Positions 10,601 to 26,185 of a stretch of DNA of 64,000 nucleotides are shown piece by piece; position 1 is the stretch's first letter; each line of letters starts with the position of its first letter. The DNA lies in NCBI RefSeq assembly GCF_036320965.1, contig NC_092241.1:21843517-21907516 (forward strand), in the 5' to 3' direction. A model generated the notes under the pieces. That model ran no database searches, was not told the DNA's origin, and worked only from the letters and a program-made list of their open reading frames with translations. The DNA comes from Panulirus ornatus (taxonomy: Eukaryota > Arthropoda > Malacostraca > Decapoda > Palinuridae). A program made the position numbers and the translations under genes.

Positions 10601-10936
10601 CTCCCAAGACATTCCCAAACCACTCTTCCCCTTCACCCTTGAGCTTCGTTTCACTCAGAGCCAAAACATCCAGGTTCCTTTCCTCAAACATACTACCTAT
10701 CTCCCCTTTTTTCACATCTTGGTTACATCCACACACATTTAGGCACCCCAATCTGAGCCTTCGAGGAGTATGAGCACTCCCCGCGTGACTCCTTCTTCTG
10801 TTTCCCATTTTAGAAAGTTAAAAAAATACAAGGAGGGAAGGATTTCTGGCCCCCCGCTCCCGTCCCCTCTAGTCGCTTTCTACGACATGCGAGGAAAGCG
10901 TGGGAAGTATTCTTTCACCCCTATCCCCTGGGATAA
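7655..10936 (-). mobile_element. RTE-like LINE, near full-length, short 3' UTR
   Basis: One of the most complete copies. From the 5' end near 10,936 (CCCCTATCCCCTGGGATAAT) it has the 5' UTR, the whole coding region and the short 3' UTR, ending in a T run (poly(A)) at about 7,637-7,654. At about 3.28 kb it defines the size of the short-UTR form. The 5' end abuts a TA/CA microsatellite. Confidence 0.92.
7835..10808 (-). pseudogene. RTE-like LINE ORF (APE endonuclease + RT), degraded
   Basis: The coding region can be followed through about 990 codons in pieces. N-terminal APE endonuclease (10,808-9,937) shows [36 protein letters not shown] and a changed SDH site reading MFDHYLV. The linker is at 9,912-9,134 and the RT at 9,115-7,928, with motifs [19 protein letters not shown] and FADD. 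Lesions: a 24-bp or so loss after ELWE near 10,525; GAG to TAG after KYQ near 9,937; an A-run frameshift at about 9,640; TCA to TGA at SECSNY near 9,131; AAA to TAA in WKDGVKK near 7,928; and the subfamily TGA near the C-terminus. It cannot encode an active protein. Confidence 0.88.
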
Positions 10937-11025
10937 TATACATATATATATATATATACACATACACACACATACACACACACACACGCACATATACACA
11001 CACACACACATACATATATATACAT
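10937..11025. repeat. Mixed (TA)n/(CA)n microsatellite
   Basis: TA repeats grade into ACACAC and CATATATA units beyond the 5' end of the LINE. Confidence 0.9.
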
Positions 11026-11196
11026 ATGAAAAATGTAAGAAACAATTTAGAAAACTGAAACTTCTAGCTTGAAATGAAAAGAAAAAAATGAATGTCACAT
11101 AATGGTTCAACCTCTGGCTATGGAAAAAGGAAATGTTTAATTCATTTACACAAAAGTCAATAGTAGTTCTCATCAATTTAACCACTGTATCAATAA
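11026..11196 (+). repeat. Dispersed repeat R1, copy 1
   Basis: The segment containing AATGAATGTCACATAATGGT, CTCTGGCTATGG and CAATAGTAGTTCTCATCAAT matches, in inverse orientation and with substitutions, the segment at 52,540-52,795. It has no coding capacity that I can see. Its type is unknown; both copies adjoin TATACATATGAAAAATGTAA-like sequence next to TA/CA repeats. Confidence 0.7.
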
Positions 11197-12227
11197 GCTT
11201 CCATGTCTAAGCTACATTTTTTCCAATTTCACTATTTTCTTGTCAAAGCACCATGTATGAAAACTATCACTCCAGTAACACAGCTATAAACATTTACTTC
11301 CCCTTTAAAAAAGTTCTGGGGAAGTCTGTCTCGATACACTGCGGGACACTACCACCTGACGAGGTTTGAGACTGTGTTATTTACATACTGAAGCATAGAA
11401 ACAGACGCGAGAGTTTATCAAATCCTAAACTATGGCCGGAAAGAAAGGCAGAATTCAGAATAAGAATTTAGGAGTCGATATTAGTCTGGTTGTATGGAAA
11501 ACATGACGTGAGTTGTGGTCAATGATGTGTTCTTTTGATACCTAAGGGAATGCATAATACCAGCAGAACTCCCCAGAAAATAAGTCATCCAGCAGAGCTA
11601 TTTGTCTAGTGTGATTTTCTAATAAAACAAAAAACAATCACCTTGATAAATTCGGAGTTACTACAGGAGTTTTAGGTAATATTTCTTTTTAATAAAATGT
11701 TATACAATTCTGAAAAAAGGTTTAGTCAGTTATTACTAAACCAGTTGTGTTTGTATTAACAACACTATGGAAGATCTGCATATGGGCAGTGGCGAAGATT
11801 CGTCACTAATATTCCTAATCTCTTGTCATCAGCTCCTCGCCACAGCTACCGTAGGAACACCTCTGTCTTTTCCTCCTGGTAGTTAGGCTACGTGGTGCTT
11901 GGCCAAATACTGCGTCTTATCAACATTATGTGACCTTTAGCAACTAAAAGTTGGTCTGCTGTGACATCTTCCTTTTAACCGATAAGGTTAGCAACTCTAC
12001 ATTTCTTCGTCTCTGGCATCTACTACCTGCCTACTTCAAAGTTCACGCTACCCACTTCTCTAAATGCCTCGAACTTTTCTAACCTGACCTTCTTCACCTC
12101 TGTTATTTCAATGCTCTCGTATGCTTCGTTCACTGCCTGACTCCAAAAGGAGTTTAAGCAGTGATCTGAACCACTGAATGAGAGGCACTTAAAGACAGAC
12201 TGATTACAACGTTCAGCATCAGACCCT
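11197..12227. other. Low-copy intergenic or intronic sequence
   Basis: About 1 kb of ordinary-complexity DNA with no open frame, RNA gene or known repeat that I can recognise on either strand. Confidence 0.5.
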
Positions 12228-12675
12228 CACACTACGCTGCTGCACGGCCACCATTCTGCGACACATACCACACTACCCGGCTGCATGGCCACCATCCTAC
12301 GACACATACCACACTACCCTGCTGCATGGCCACCAACCTGCAACACACACCACACTACCCTGTTGCACGGCCACCATCCTGCCACACACCACCAAACTAC
12401 CTTTTAGCATGGCCACCATCCTGTTAAACATAACACACTACCCTGGCACACAGCCTCCATACTACCACACACATCACATTACCCTGCGGCACGGTCACTA
12501 TCCTACCACATACACCATACCACTTTGCTGCATGACAACCATTCTACCACACTCCGACACACTACCCTGGTGCATGGCCACCAATCTACGACACACCACC
12601 TCACTACGCTAGTGCTGGGCCACCAACCTGCCAAACACACCACACTACCCTGCTGCACGGCCACCAACCTGCCAC

Positions 12676-12838
12676 ACCACTACCCTACGCTGTTGCACGG
12701 CCACCAACCTGCCACAAACATCACACTATTCTACTGCACGGCCACCATCCTGCCACACCACTACCCTACGCTGTTGCACGGCCACCAACCTGCCACAAAC
12801 ATCACACTATTCTACTGCACGGCCACCATCCTGCCACA
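12676..12838. repeat. 81-bp higher-order dimer in the minisatellite
   Basis: Two successive 81-bp blocks (each two satellite units) starting ACCACTACCCTACGCTGTTG are identical, with the second block at 12,757. This marks recent local duplication of a dimer. Confidence 0.85.
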
Positions 12839-14110
12839 CACCAATACTCTACATTGTTGCACGGCAACCAACCTGCCAGACACCACCACACTACCCTGCT
12901 GCACGGCCACAATCCTGCTACAAACACAACACTACCGTGCTGCACGGCCACCATCATACCACACACAATAAAAAGCCCTACTGCACGGCTACAATCCTCC
13001 TACACACACCACACTACACTGTTATGCACCATCCTGCCAAACACACCACACTACCTTACTGCACTGACAACATCCTACCACACTTACCACACTACCCTTC
13101 TGCAAGATCACCATCCTGCCACAGACACCACACACCCAGCACTTTAGCCAACATCTTGCCACACACTACCTCATTAACCTGCTGCACAGCCACCATCCTG
13201 CCAAACACACCGCGCTACACTGGTGTACAGCCACCATCCTACCACACACACCATGTTACCCTGCTGCACGGTCACCATCCTAAGACGCAAAACACATTAC
13301 CGCTCTGCACGGCCACCACCCTGCCATACACCATCACCCTACCCTGTTGCACGGCCACCATCCCGCTAAACACACCACGCTCCCTGACTGCACTGCCAAC
13401 ATCCTACCGCACACACCACAGAACCCTGCTGTACCATCATGCCACACACCCCAAACACCCAGCTGCATGGCCATATCCTACCACATACCACCATACAAAA
13501 TTGCTGCACGGCCACCATCCTGCTAATCACTCTGCACTACCTTGGCACACGGCCTCCATCCAACCACACGTATCACATTACCCTGCTGCCCGGTCACAAT
13601 CTTACCACATACCCTGCTGCATGGCCACCATTCTGCCACACACCACAACACTATACTGATGCAGGGACACCATCCTGCAGACACACCACATTACTCTGCT
13701 GCACGGTCATCATCATAACAAACACACAATACTACCCTGCTGCATGCCACTATCCTGCCAAACACACCACATCACCTTGCTGCACGGCCACCATCCTAAC
13801 AAACACACCGTAATACATTGCTGCATCGTCATCATCCTACGACAAACACCACACTATTTTACTGTTTGGCTACCATCCTACTGCACACAATACAACACTG
13901 CTGCACGGCCACTGTCCTGCTACACGCACCACTTTATCCTGCTTCATGGCCATCATCCTGTCCCACCGATACTCTACCCTGCTGCATGGCCACCATCCAG
14001 CCACACACCACCACACTACCCTGCTGCCCGGCCACCATCCTGCCACACACCACCACACTATCTTGCTGCACAGCCACCATCCTGCCACACATAAAACATA
14101 AACCTGCTGC

Positions 14111-14782
14111 ATGACCACCATCCTGCCACATACCACCACACTACTCTGCTGCATGACCACTATCCTGCCACATACCACCACATTACTCTGCTGCATGACC
14201 ACCATCCTGCCACATACCACCACATTACTCTGCTGCATGACCACCATCCTGCCACATACCACCACACTACTCTGCTGCATGACCACCATCCTGCCACATA
14301 CCACCACACTACTCTGCTGCATGACCACCATCCTGCCACATACCACCACACTACTCTGCTGCATGACCACTATCCTGCCACATACCACCACACTACTCTG
14401 CTGCATGACCACCATCCTGCCACATACCACCACATTACTCTGCTGCATGACCACCATCCTGCCACATACCACCACACTACTCTGCTGCATGACCACCATC
14501 CTGCCACATACCACCACACTACTCTGCTGCATGGCTACCATTCTGCCACATACCACCACACTACTCTGCTGCATGACCACCATCCTGCCACATACCACCA
14601 CACTACTCTGCTGCATGACCACCATCCTGCCACATACCACCACATTACTCTGCTGCATGACCACCATCCTGCCACATACCACCACATTACTCTGCTGCAT
14701 GACCACCATCCTGCCACATACCACCACACTACTCTGCTGCATGGCTACCATCCTGCCACATACCACCACACTACTCTGCTGC
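14111..14782. repeat. Homogenised 42-bp core of the minisatellite
   Basis: Sixteen near-identical 42-bp units (ATGACCACCATCCTGCCACA followed by TACCACCACACTACTCTGCTGC). Only a few positions vary between units: ACC/ACT, CACTAC/CATTAC and ATGACC/ATGGCT. The flanking array is far more diverged, so this block has been amplified recently. It reads as TTILPHTTTLLCCM repeats on the plus strand, which is a by-product of the unit length. Confidence 0.95.
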
Positions 14783-17700
14783 ATGGCTACCATTCTGACA
14801 TACACACACTCTACACTAAACTGCTGCATGACCACCATCCTGCTAGAAACACCACATTACCCTGCTACATGGTCACCATCCTCCCTCACACACACACACA
14901 CATTACCCTGCTGTAACGCCATTATCCTACCACACACCACCACACTACCATGCTGCAGGGCCACCATCCTACCACACACAACCACACTACACTGGTGCAC
15001 GGACACTATCCTCTAAAACACACCAAATTACCCTGCTGCAAGGTCAACATCCTAGCAAACACACCACATTACCCGTCTGCACGGTTACCATCCTACCACA
15101 CTCACCACACTACTCTACTGCACGGCCATCATCCTACCACACACAATACAACACCGAGCTGTAAGTCCACGATCCTGCCACACACACAACACTCCTTCCT
15201 GCTCCAGGGTCATCATCCTGTTACACACCAATAGTCTACCCTGCTGCACGGCCACCAACCTACCACACAACACCACGCTACCATGCTGCACGGTCATCAT
15301 CCTGCCATACATACCACGATACCCTGCTGCACAGCCACCACACCGACACCTACCACGACACTATACTGTTGCAAGTCCACCATCCTGCCACACATCACAC
15401 TGCACTGGTGCACAGCCACCATCCTGCCACACACACCACGCTAACCTGCTGCACGGACATCATCCTGCCACATACACAACACTACCCAGCTGCACAGCCA
15501 TCATCCTGCCACACACACACCATAGATCCATGCTCTATGGCCACCATCCTGCCGCACTCCACCACACTAACCTCCTGCACGGTTACCATCCTGCTAAACA
15601 CACAACACTTCCCCACTGCACTACAATAATCCTACCAAACACACCACACCACCCTGCTGCATGGCCACCATCCTACCACACACACCACACTAACCTGCTG
15701 CACGGCCACCATCCTAAGACGCAAAACACATTACCGCTCTGCACGGCCACCATCATACCACACACACACCGCATCACACGGCTACATGGCCATCGTCCTG
15801 CCACATACACCACAGTATCCTGCTGCATGGCCACAATCATATCAAACACACACACACCATATTACCCTGCTGCATGGCCACCATCCTGCCACTTACTCCA
15901 CACTACCCTGCTGCACGGCCACTCACCTGTCAAATACAAAACACTACTCGACTGCACGGCCACCATCCTACCACACACAACACAATACCATGCTGCATGG
16001 CCGCCATCCTGTCATACACATATCATGTTACCCTACTGCATGGCCACCATCATATCACAACCATCACGCTACCATGTTGCACGGCCACCATCCTACCACA
16101 CACCACCACGCTACCCTCGTGCACGGCCACCACCATGCTAGACACACTACACTACCTTGGCACACGGCCTCCATCCAACCACACACATCACATTATCCTG
16201 CTACACGATCACAATCCTACCACATACCCTGCTGCATGGCAACCATTCTACCACACACCACCATACTACACTGGTGCATAGCCACCATTCTGCCACACAC
16301 CCCCACAATATACTGGTGCAGGGCCACCATCCTGCAAGCACACCATATAACCCTGCTGCACGGTCACCATCCTAACAAACACAATTCTACCCTGCTGCAT
16401 GGCCACCATCCTGCCAGACACACCACATTGCCCTGCTGCTCAGCCACTATCCAGGCACACATAACACACAAACCTGCTGCACGACCACCATCCTACCACA
16501 TACCACCACACTACTCTGCTGCACGGCCACCTTCCTGACACACACACTACGCTAACCTGCTGCACGGCCAGCATCTTACAACACACAATACACTACTCTT
16601 CTGCACGGCCACCATCCTACCATCCTACCACACTTACCACACTACTCTACTGCATGGCCACCATCCTATCACACACAATACAACACCCTGTTGCAAGGCA
16701 ATCATCCTGCCACACACACCACACTCCTTCCTGCTGTACGGTCACCATCCTGCCACACACCAATACTGTACCCTGGAGCACGGACACCATCCTACAACAC
16801 ACCACCGCACTATCATGCTGCTCGGTAACCATCCTGCCGCACGCCTTATTAACGTGCTGCACGGCCACCATCCCGCTACACACCACAGTACTAACCTATT
16901 GCAAGCACACCATCCTACCACGCATCACCACAGTTCCCTGCTGCACGGCCACAATCATGCCAAACACACCACATTACCTTACTGCACTGCCAACATCCTA
17001 TAGCACACACCACACTACCTTACAGCTAGGTCACCATCCTGCCACACACACCACACACCAAGTTCCATGGGCACCATCCTGCCACATAGCACCACATTGC
17101 CCTGCTGCACAGCCACCATCCTGCCAGACACATCATACTACTCTGGAGCATAGCCATCACCCTGTACACACACCATATTACCCTGCTGCACGGTCACCAT
17201 CCTCCTGCACACACCACACTAACCTGCTGCATGGCCACCATCCTGCCAAACACACCACATTACCTTGCTGTGCGGCCACCATCCTAACAAATACACCACA
17301 ATTCCCTGCTGCACGGTCATCATCCTACCACACACACAACACTACTTTACTGGACTGCCACCATCCTACTACATACAATACAACACTCTGCTACACGGCC
17401 ACCATCCTGCCACGCACACTACAATATCCTGATGCACGGCCATCATCCTGCACACCATTACTCTACCTTGCTGCATTGCCACCATCCTGCCACACATCAC
17501 CATTCTACCGTACTGACTGCCACCAGCCTACCATACACCACCACACTACCCTGCTGCACAGCCACCATCCTGCCACACATAACACACAAACTTGTTGCAC
17601 GGCCACCATCCTGCCACATACCACCACACTACTCTACTGCTCGGCCACTATCCTGACACACACACTACACTAACCTGCTGCATGGCCACCATCTAGCTAG

Positions 17701-18369
17701 AAACACCATATTACCCTGCTGCACGGCCACCACCTCCCATACACACACGCAACATTACTCTGCTGCACGGTCGCCATCCTACCACACACGACACACTACC
17801 CTGATGCAAGGATATTATCCTACCACACACAACCACATTACACTGGTGCGCGGACATTATCCTGTCAAGCACACCAAATTATCCTGCTGCACGGTTCACC
17901 GTCCCATCAAACATACCACACTACCGTTCTGCACGGTCACTATCCTACCACACTCACCACACTACTCTACTGCATGGCCACCATCGTACCACACACAATG
18001 CAACACCGAACTGCAAGGCCACCATCCTGCCACACACACACACACCACAATCCTTCCTGCTACACGGTCACCATCCTGCTACACACTGATATTTTACCCT
18101 GCTGCACGGCCACCAACATGGCACACTCACTAAACTACCATGCTGCATGGTCACCATCCTTGCCACATACACCACATTATCCTACTGCAACGTCACCATC
18201 CCGCCACATACCACGAAACTATCCTGTTGCAAGCCCACCATCCTGCCACACATCACCACACTACCTTGCTGCACGGCCACCATCCTGCCACACACACCTC
18301 ACTTCCCTACTGCACGGCCACAATCATGCCAAACACACCAGACTACCTTACTACACTGCCAACATCCTT

Positions 18370-18372
<3 letters not shown>

Positions 18373-18420
<48 letters not shown>
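18373..18420. repeat. (CA)n expansion in the minisatellite
   Basis: About 48 bp of pure CA grown from the CACACACA end of a satellite unit. Confidence 0.95.
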
Positions 18421-18741
18421 ACACTATCCTACTGGAGGGTTACCTTCCTGCCACATACACGAAACACCCAGCTGCACAGCCACCATCCTGCCACGCAGCA
18501 CCACATTACCCTTCTGCACTGCCACCGTTCTGCCAAACACACTATACTGCACTGGTGTACAGCTACCATCCTACGACACACACCATATTACCCTGCTGCA
18601 CGGTCACCATCCTACCACACACACACATTACACTATCCTGCTGCACGGTCACCATCCAGCCACACACCACTCATTAACCTGCTGCACGGCCACTCTCCTA
18701 ACACATACAACACACTACCCAGCTGCACCGCCATCATCCTG

Positions 18742-18743
<2 letters not shown>

Positions 18744-18784
<41 letters not shown>
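18744..18784. repeat. (CA)n expansion in the minisatellite
   Basis: About 40 bp of CA at the end of a satellite unit. A shorter one lies at about 19,247-19,276. Confidence 0.93.
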
Positions 18785-18786
<2 letters not shown>

Positions 18787-19244
18787 ATGCTTCCACGTTC
18801 TATGGCCACCATCCATCCATACACCACCACACTAGTCTACTGCACGGCCACCATCCTGCCAAACACACAGCACTATCTTACTACACTGCCAACATCCTAC
18901 CACATACACCACACTAACCTACTGCAAGGTCACCATCATACCACACACACACCACACACCCAGCTGCATGGCCACCATCCTGCTACACAGCACTACAGTA
19001 CCCTCCTGCACAGTTACCATCCTGCTTAGCACCCCACACTACACTGGTGCACAGCCACCATCCTACCTTGATGCAAGGCCACAATCAGACCACACACCAC
19101 ACTAACCTATTACACGGCCAAAACCCTACCAAACAAAACAAATTACCGTGCTGGACGGCCATCATCACACCACACACACCATATTGCAAGGCTACACGGC
19201 CACATACACCACACAATCCAGCTGCACGGCCGCCATCATCATAC

Positions 19245-19276
<32 letters not shown>

Positions 19277-19987
19277 CCATATTACCCTGCTTCACGGCCA
19301 TCATCCTGCCACACACACCACACTATCCTGCAGCACGGCCACCATTCTGCCACACACACAATGCTACTTCACTGCAGGGCAACCATCCTACCACACACAA
19401 CACAATATCGTGCTGCATGGCCGTCATTCTGCCCCACACAAACCATGTTGCCCTGCTGCGCAGCCACCATCACACCACAACCACCACGCTATCCTGCCAC
19501 GCAGCACTACACTAACTTGATGCACGGCCACCATTCCGTCACACACACCATACTACCCTTCTGTAGGTCCACCACTCTGCAACACAACACAATAACCTGC
19601 TGCACGGCCACAATCTTACCAAACACACCACACTATTCTGCTGCATGGCGAACATCCTACCACACACCACCACAATCCCATACTACACGGCCACTATCCT
19701 GACGCACATCACTACAACACCTTGCAGCAAGGCCACCATCATACCAAACACCATAAAACTACCCTGCTGCAGGGGCACCATCCTGCCAAACACACCATAT
19801 AACCTGCTTCACGGCCAGCCACCTGGCACACACAACTGCACTACCCTATTGCACGGCCACGATCCTGCCACACACACCACACTTCTCTACAACACAGCCG
19901 TCATCCTACCACACACAACATAACACCCTGCTACATGGCTATCATCCTACCACACACAACATAACACCCTGCTACACGGCCATCATC

Positions 19988-22985
19988 TTACCTCCAATTT
20001 GGTCTCCCACTTCTCATCGTTCCTTCTACCTCTGACATATATATATCCTCTTTGTCAATCTTTCCTTACTCAATCTCTCCATGCGACCAAACCATTTCAA
20101 TACACCCACTTCTGCTCTCTCAACCACACTCATTTTATTACCTCACATCTCTCTTACCCTTTCATTACTTACATGACCGAAACGACCACACGCCATATAT
20201 TGTCCTGAAACATCTTATCTCCAACACATCCGGCCTCCCCGCGCAACCCTATCTATAGCCCACGCCTAGCAACCATAAAACATTGCTGGAACCACTATTC
20301 CTTCAAACATACCAATTTCTGCTTTCCGAAATAACGTTCTCGCCTTCCACACATTCTTCAACGCTCCCAGAACATCTGCCCCCTCCCCCATCCTGTGACT
20401 CACTTCCGCTTCCATGGTTCCATCCGCTGCCAAATCCACTCTCAGATATCTAAAACGCTTCATTTACTCCAGTTTTTCTCCATTCAACTTACCTCCCAAT
20501 TTACTTGTCCCTCAACCCTACTGAGCCTAATAACCTTATTCTTATTCACATTTACTATCAGCTTTCTTTTTTCACACACATTACCAAACTCAGCCAACTT
20601 CTGCAGTTCCTCACCCGAATCAGCCACCAGGGATGTATCATCAGCGAACAACAACTGCCTCACTTCCCAAGCCTTCTCATCCACAACAGACTGCATACTG
20701 GCCCATCTCTCCAAAACTCTTGCATTCACTTCTTTAACTATCCCATCCATAAACAAGTTAAACAACCATGGAAATATCACACACCCCTGCCGAAAACCAA
20801 CATTCACTGAGAACCAATCACTTTCCTCTCTTCCTACTCGTGCACATGCCCTATATACTCGATAAAAAACTTTTCACTGCTTCCAGCAACTTGCCTCCCA
20901 CACCATTTACTCTTAATACCTTCCAAAGAACATCCCTATCAACTCTACCATACGGCTTCTCCAGATCAATAAATGCTACATACAATTCCATTTGTTTTTC
21001 TAAGTATTTCTCACATACATTCTACAAAGCAAACACCTACTCCACACATCCTCTACCACCACTGAAACCACACTGCTCTTCCTCAATTTGATGCTCTGTG
21101 CATGCCTTCTCCCTCTCAATGAATACCCTTCCATATAGTTTCCTAGGAATACCCAACAAACTTATACCTCTGTGATTTTAACACTCACCTTTATCCGCTT
21201 TGCCTTTGTACAATTGCACTATGAATGCATTCCGCCAATCATCAGGCACTTCACCATGAGCTTTACATACACTGAATATCCTCACCAACCAGTCAACAAC
21301 ACAGTTACCTCCTTTTTCAATAAATTCCACAGTAATACCATCCAAACCCGCCACCTTGCCGGCTTTCATCTTCCGCAAAGCTTTCACTACACGTTCACTG
21401 TTTACCAAACCCTTCTTCCTGACTCCCTCACTTCGCACATCACCTCGACCAAAACACCCTATATCTGCCACTCTATCATCTAACACATTCAACAAACCTT
21501 CAAAATACTCACTCCATCTCCTCAAATCACCACTTCTTGTTATTACCCCCCCCCCCCATTAGTCCCCTTCACCTATGTCACTATTTGTTCTTTCGTCTTA
21601 CGCACTTTATCTGCCTCCTTCCAAAATATCTTTTCTACTCCTAAAATTTAATGATACTGTCTCACCCCAACTCTCATTTGCCCTCTTTTTCACCTCTTGC
21701 ACCTTTCTCTTGACCTCCTGCATCTTTCTTTTATACAATTCAAAGTCATTTGCACTATTCATCTGCAAAAATCTTCCAAATGCCTCTCTCTTCTCTTTCA
21801 CTAACAATCTTAGCTCTTCATCCCACCACTCACTACCCTTTCTAATCTGCCTACCTCCCACCTTTTTCATGCCACAGGTATCTTTTGCGCAAGCCATTAC
21901 TGCTTCCCTAAAAACATCCCATTCCTCCCCCACTCCCATTACTTTCATTGCTCTCATCATTTTCCATTGTGCAATTAATCTCTCCTGGTACTTCCTCAAA
22001 AAAGTTTCATTCTCAAGCTCACTTACTTTCACCACTTTCTTCACCCCAACATTCTCTCTTCTTTTCTGAACACCTCTTCAAACTTTCACCTTCGCCTACA
22101 CAAGACAATGAGCAGACATCCCTCCAGTTGCACCTCTCAGCACATTAACATCCAAAAGTCTCTCTTTCAAGCGACTATCAATTGACACGTAATTCAATAA
22201 CGCTTTCTGTCCATCTCTCCTACCTACATACGTATGCTTATGTATATCTCTGATTTTAAACCACGTATTCCTAATCACCAATACTTTTTCAGCACACAAA
22301 TCCACATGTTCTTCACCATTTTCATTTACAACACTGAACGCCCCATGTACAACAATTATTCCCCCAACTGCCACATTACTCACTTTTGCATTCAAATCAC
22401 CCATCACTATACCCCTAGACCTAAAACTGTTAACACACTCATTCAGCTGCTCCAAAACACTTGTCTCTCATGATCTTTCCTCTCATGACCAGGTACATAG
22501 GCAATAATAATCACTTCTCTCCCTCTACCCACTTTCAGTTTTACCCATATCAATCCAGAGTTTACCTTCATACACTCGATCACATACTCCCACAATTCCT
22601 GTTTCAGGCGTAGTGCTACTCCTTCCTTTGCTATTGTCCTCTCACCAACCCCTGACTTTACTCTCAAGACAATCACAAACTACTCTTCCCCTTTACCCTT
22701 GAGCTTCACTTAAGTCAGAGCCAAAACACCCAGGTTCCTTTCCTCAAACATACTACCTATCTCTCCTTTTTTCATCTTGGTTCCATCCACACACATTTAG
22801 GCATCCCGATCTGAGCCATCGAGGAGGAAGAGCACCCCCCACATGAATCCTTCTTTTGTTTCCTCTTTAAGAAACTTGAAATACAAGGAGGGGAGGGTTT
22901 CTAGCCACCCACTCCCGTCCCCTTTAGTCGCCTTCTACGACACACGAGGAATGCGTAGGAAGTATTCTTTCTCCCCTATCCCCAG

Positions 22986-22987
<2 letters not shown>
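19988..22987 (-). mobile_element. RTE-like LINE, 5'-complete, 3' end lost to the minisatellite
   Basis: On the minus strand this copy has the 5' UTR starting at about 22,987, the endonuclease, the linker and the RT. It stops in the C-terminal region (sense GGAGACCAAATTGGAGGT) where the minisatellite begins. The last ORF codons and the 3' UTR are gone. It is one of the more diverged copies. Confidence 0.88.
20263..22800 (-). pseudogene. RTE-like LINE ORF, old degraded copy
   Basis: Endonuclease pieces include IVMGDLNAKV and KALLNYVSID, with the SDH site changed to SAHCLV. Linker pieces include [20 protein letters not shown] and VAGLDGITVEFIEKGG. RT pieces include RQGCVIFPW, FADDTSLVADS and [15 protein letters not shown]. 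They are spread over at least six frames, with many stops and frameshifts, and the segment 20,810-21,175 has lost most of its reading frame. The number of substitutions makes it older than the TGA-type copies. Confidence 0.82.
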
Positions 22988-23059
<72 letters not shown>

Positions 23060-23200
23060 CTGGGGATAGGGGAGAAAGAATACTTCCTACGCATTCATCG
23101 TGTGTCGTAGAAGGCGACTAAAGGGGACGGGAGTGGGTGGCTAGAAACCCTCCCCTCCTTGAATTTCAAGTTTCTTAAAGAGGAAACAAAAGAAGGATTC

Positions 23201-23203
<3 letters not shown>
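22842..23203. repeat. Foldback palindrome: inverted LINE 5' UTR arms around (TA)n
   Basis: The left arm 22,842-22,987 (LINE 5' UTR, minus) and the right arm 23,058-23,203 (the same sequence, plus) are inverted copies of 146 bp with about two mismatches. They are separated by 70 bp of (TA)n. They share private variants of this LINE copy (for example AGTGGGTGGCTAG and CATGAATCC), so one arm was copied from the other. Confidence 0.9.
22988..23057. repeat. (TA)n at the palindrome centre
   Basis: Pure TA tract between the two 146-bp arms. Confidence 0.97.

Positions 23204-23270
<67 letters not shown>
23204..23270. repeat. (TA)n microsatellite
   Basis: TA tract between the palindrome's right arm and the body of the next plus-strand LINE. 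It stands where the first part of the endonuclease would be. Confidence 0.97.
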
Positions 23271-26171
<2,901 letters not shown>

Positions 26172-26185
26172 ATATGTATGTATAT

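Larger units (their letters stand above)
12228..19987. repeat. Minisatellite array, ~42-bp unit
   Basis: About 7.8 kb of tandem units of roughly 41-44 bp, with a core of CTGCTGCACGGCCACCATCC and then TGCCACACACACCACACTAC. That is on the order of 180 units. Most are substantially diverged, with frequent changes in unit length by a few bases. Because the unit is often 42 bp, long open frames appear on both strands as 14-residue repeats; these are translations of the satellite and not genes. CA-rich ends of units have expanded to (CA)n at several places. The array starts after ordinary sequence on the left and ends inside a truncated LINE on the right. Confidence 0.95.

Noticed and set aside
14250..14760. 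CRISPR-like array (regular repeats)
   Set aside because: Units are contiguous 42-bp tandem repeats with no alternating unique spacers, and the context is an animal genome.
14111..15016. A 301-codon repetitive protein (TTILPHTTTLLCCM units) and a 322-codon frame on the other strand
   Set aside because: Both are by-products of a 42-bp (14-codon) tandem unit; frames are open in several phases and on both strands, as expected for a satellite and not for a gene.
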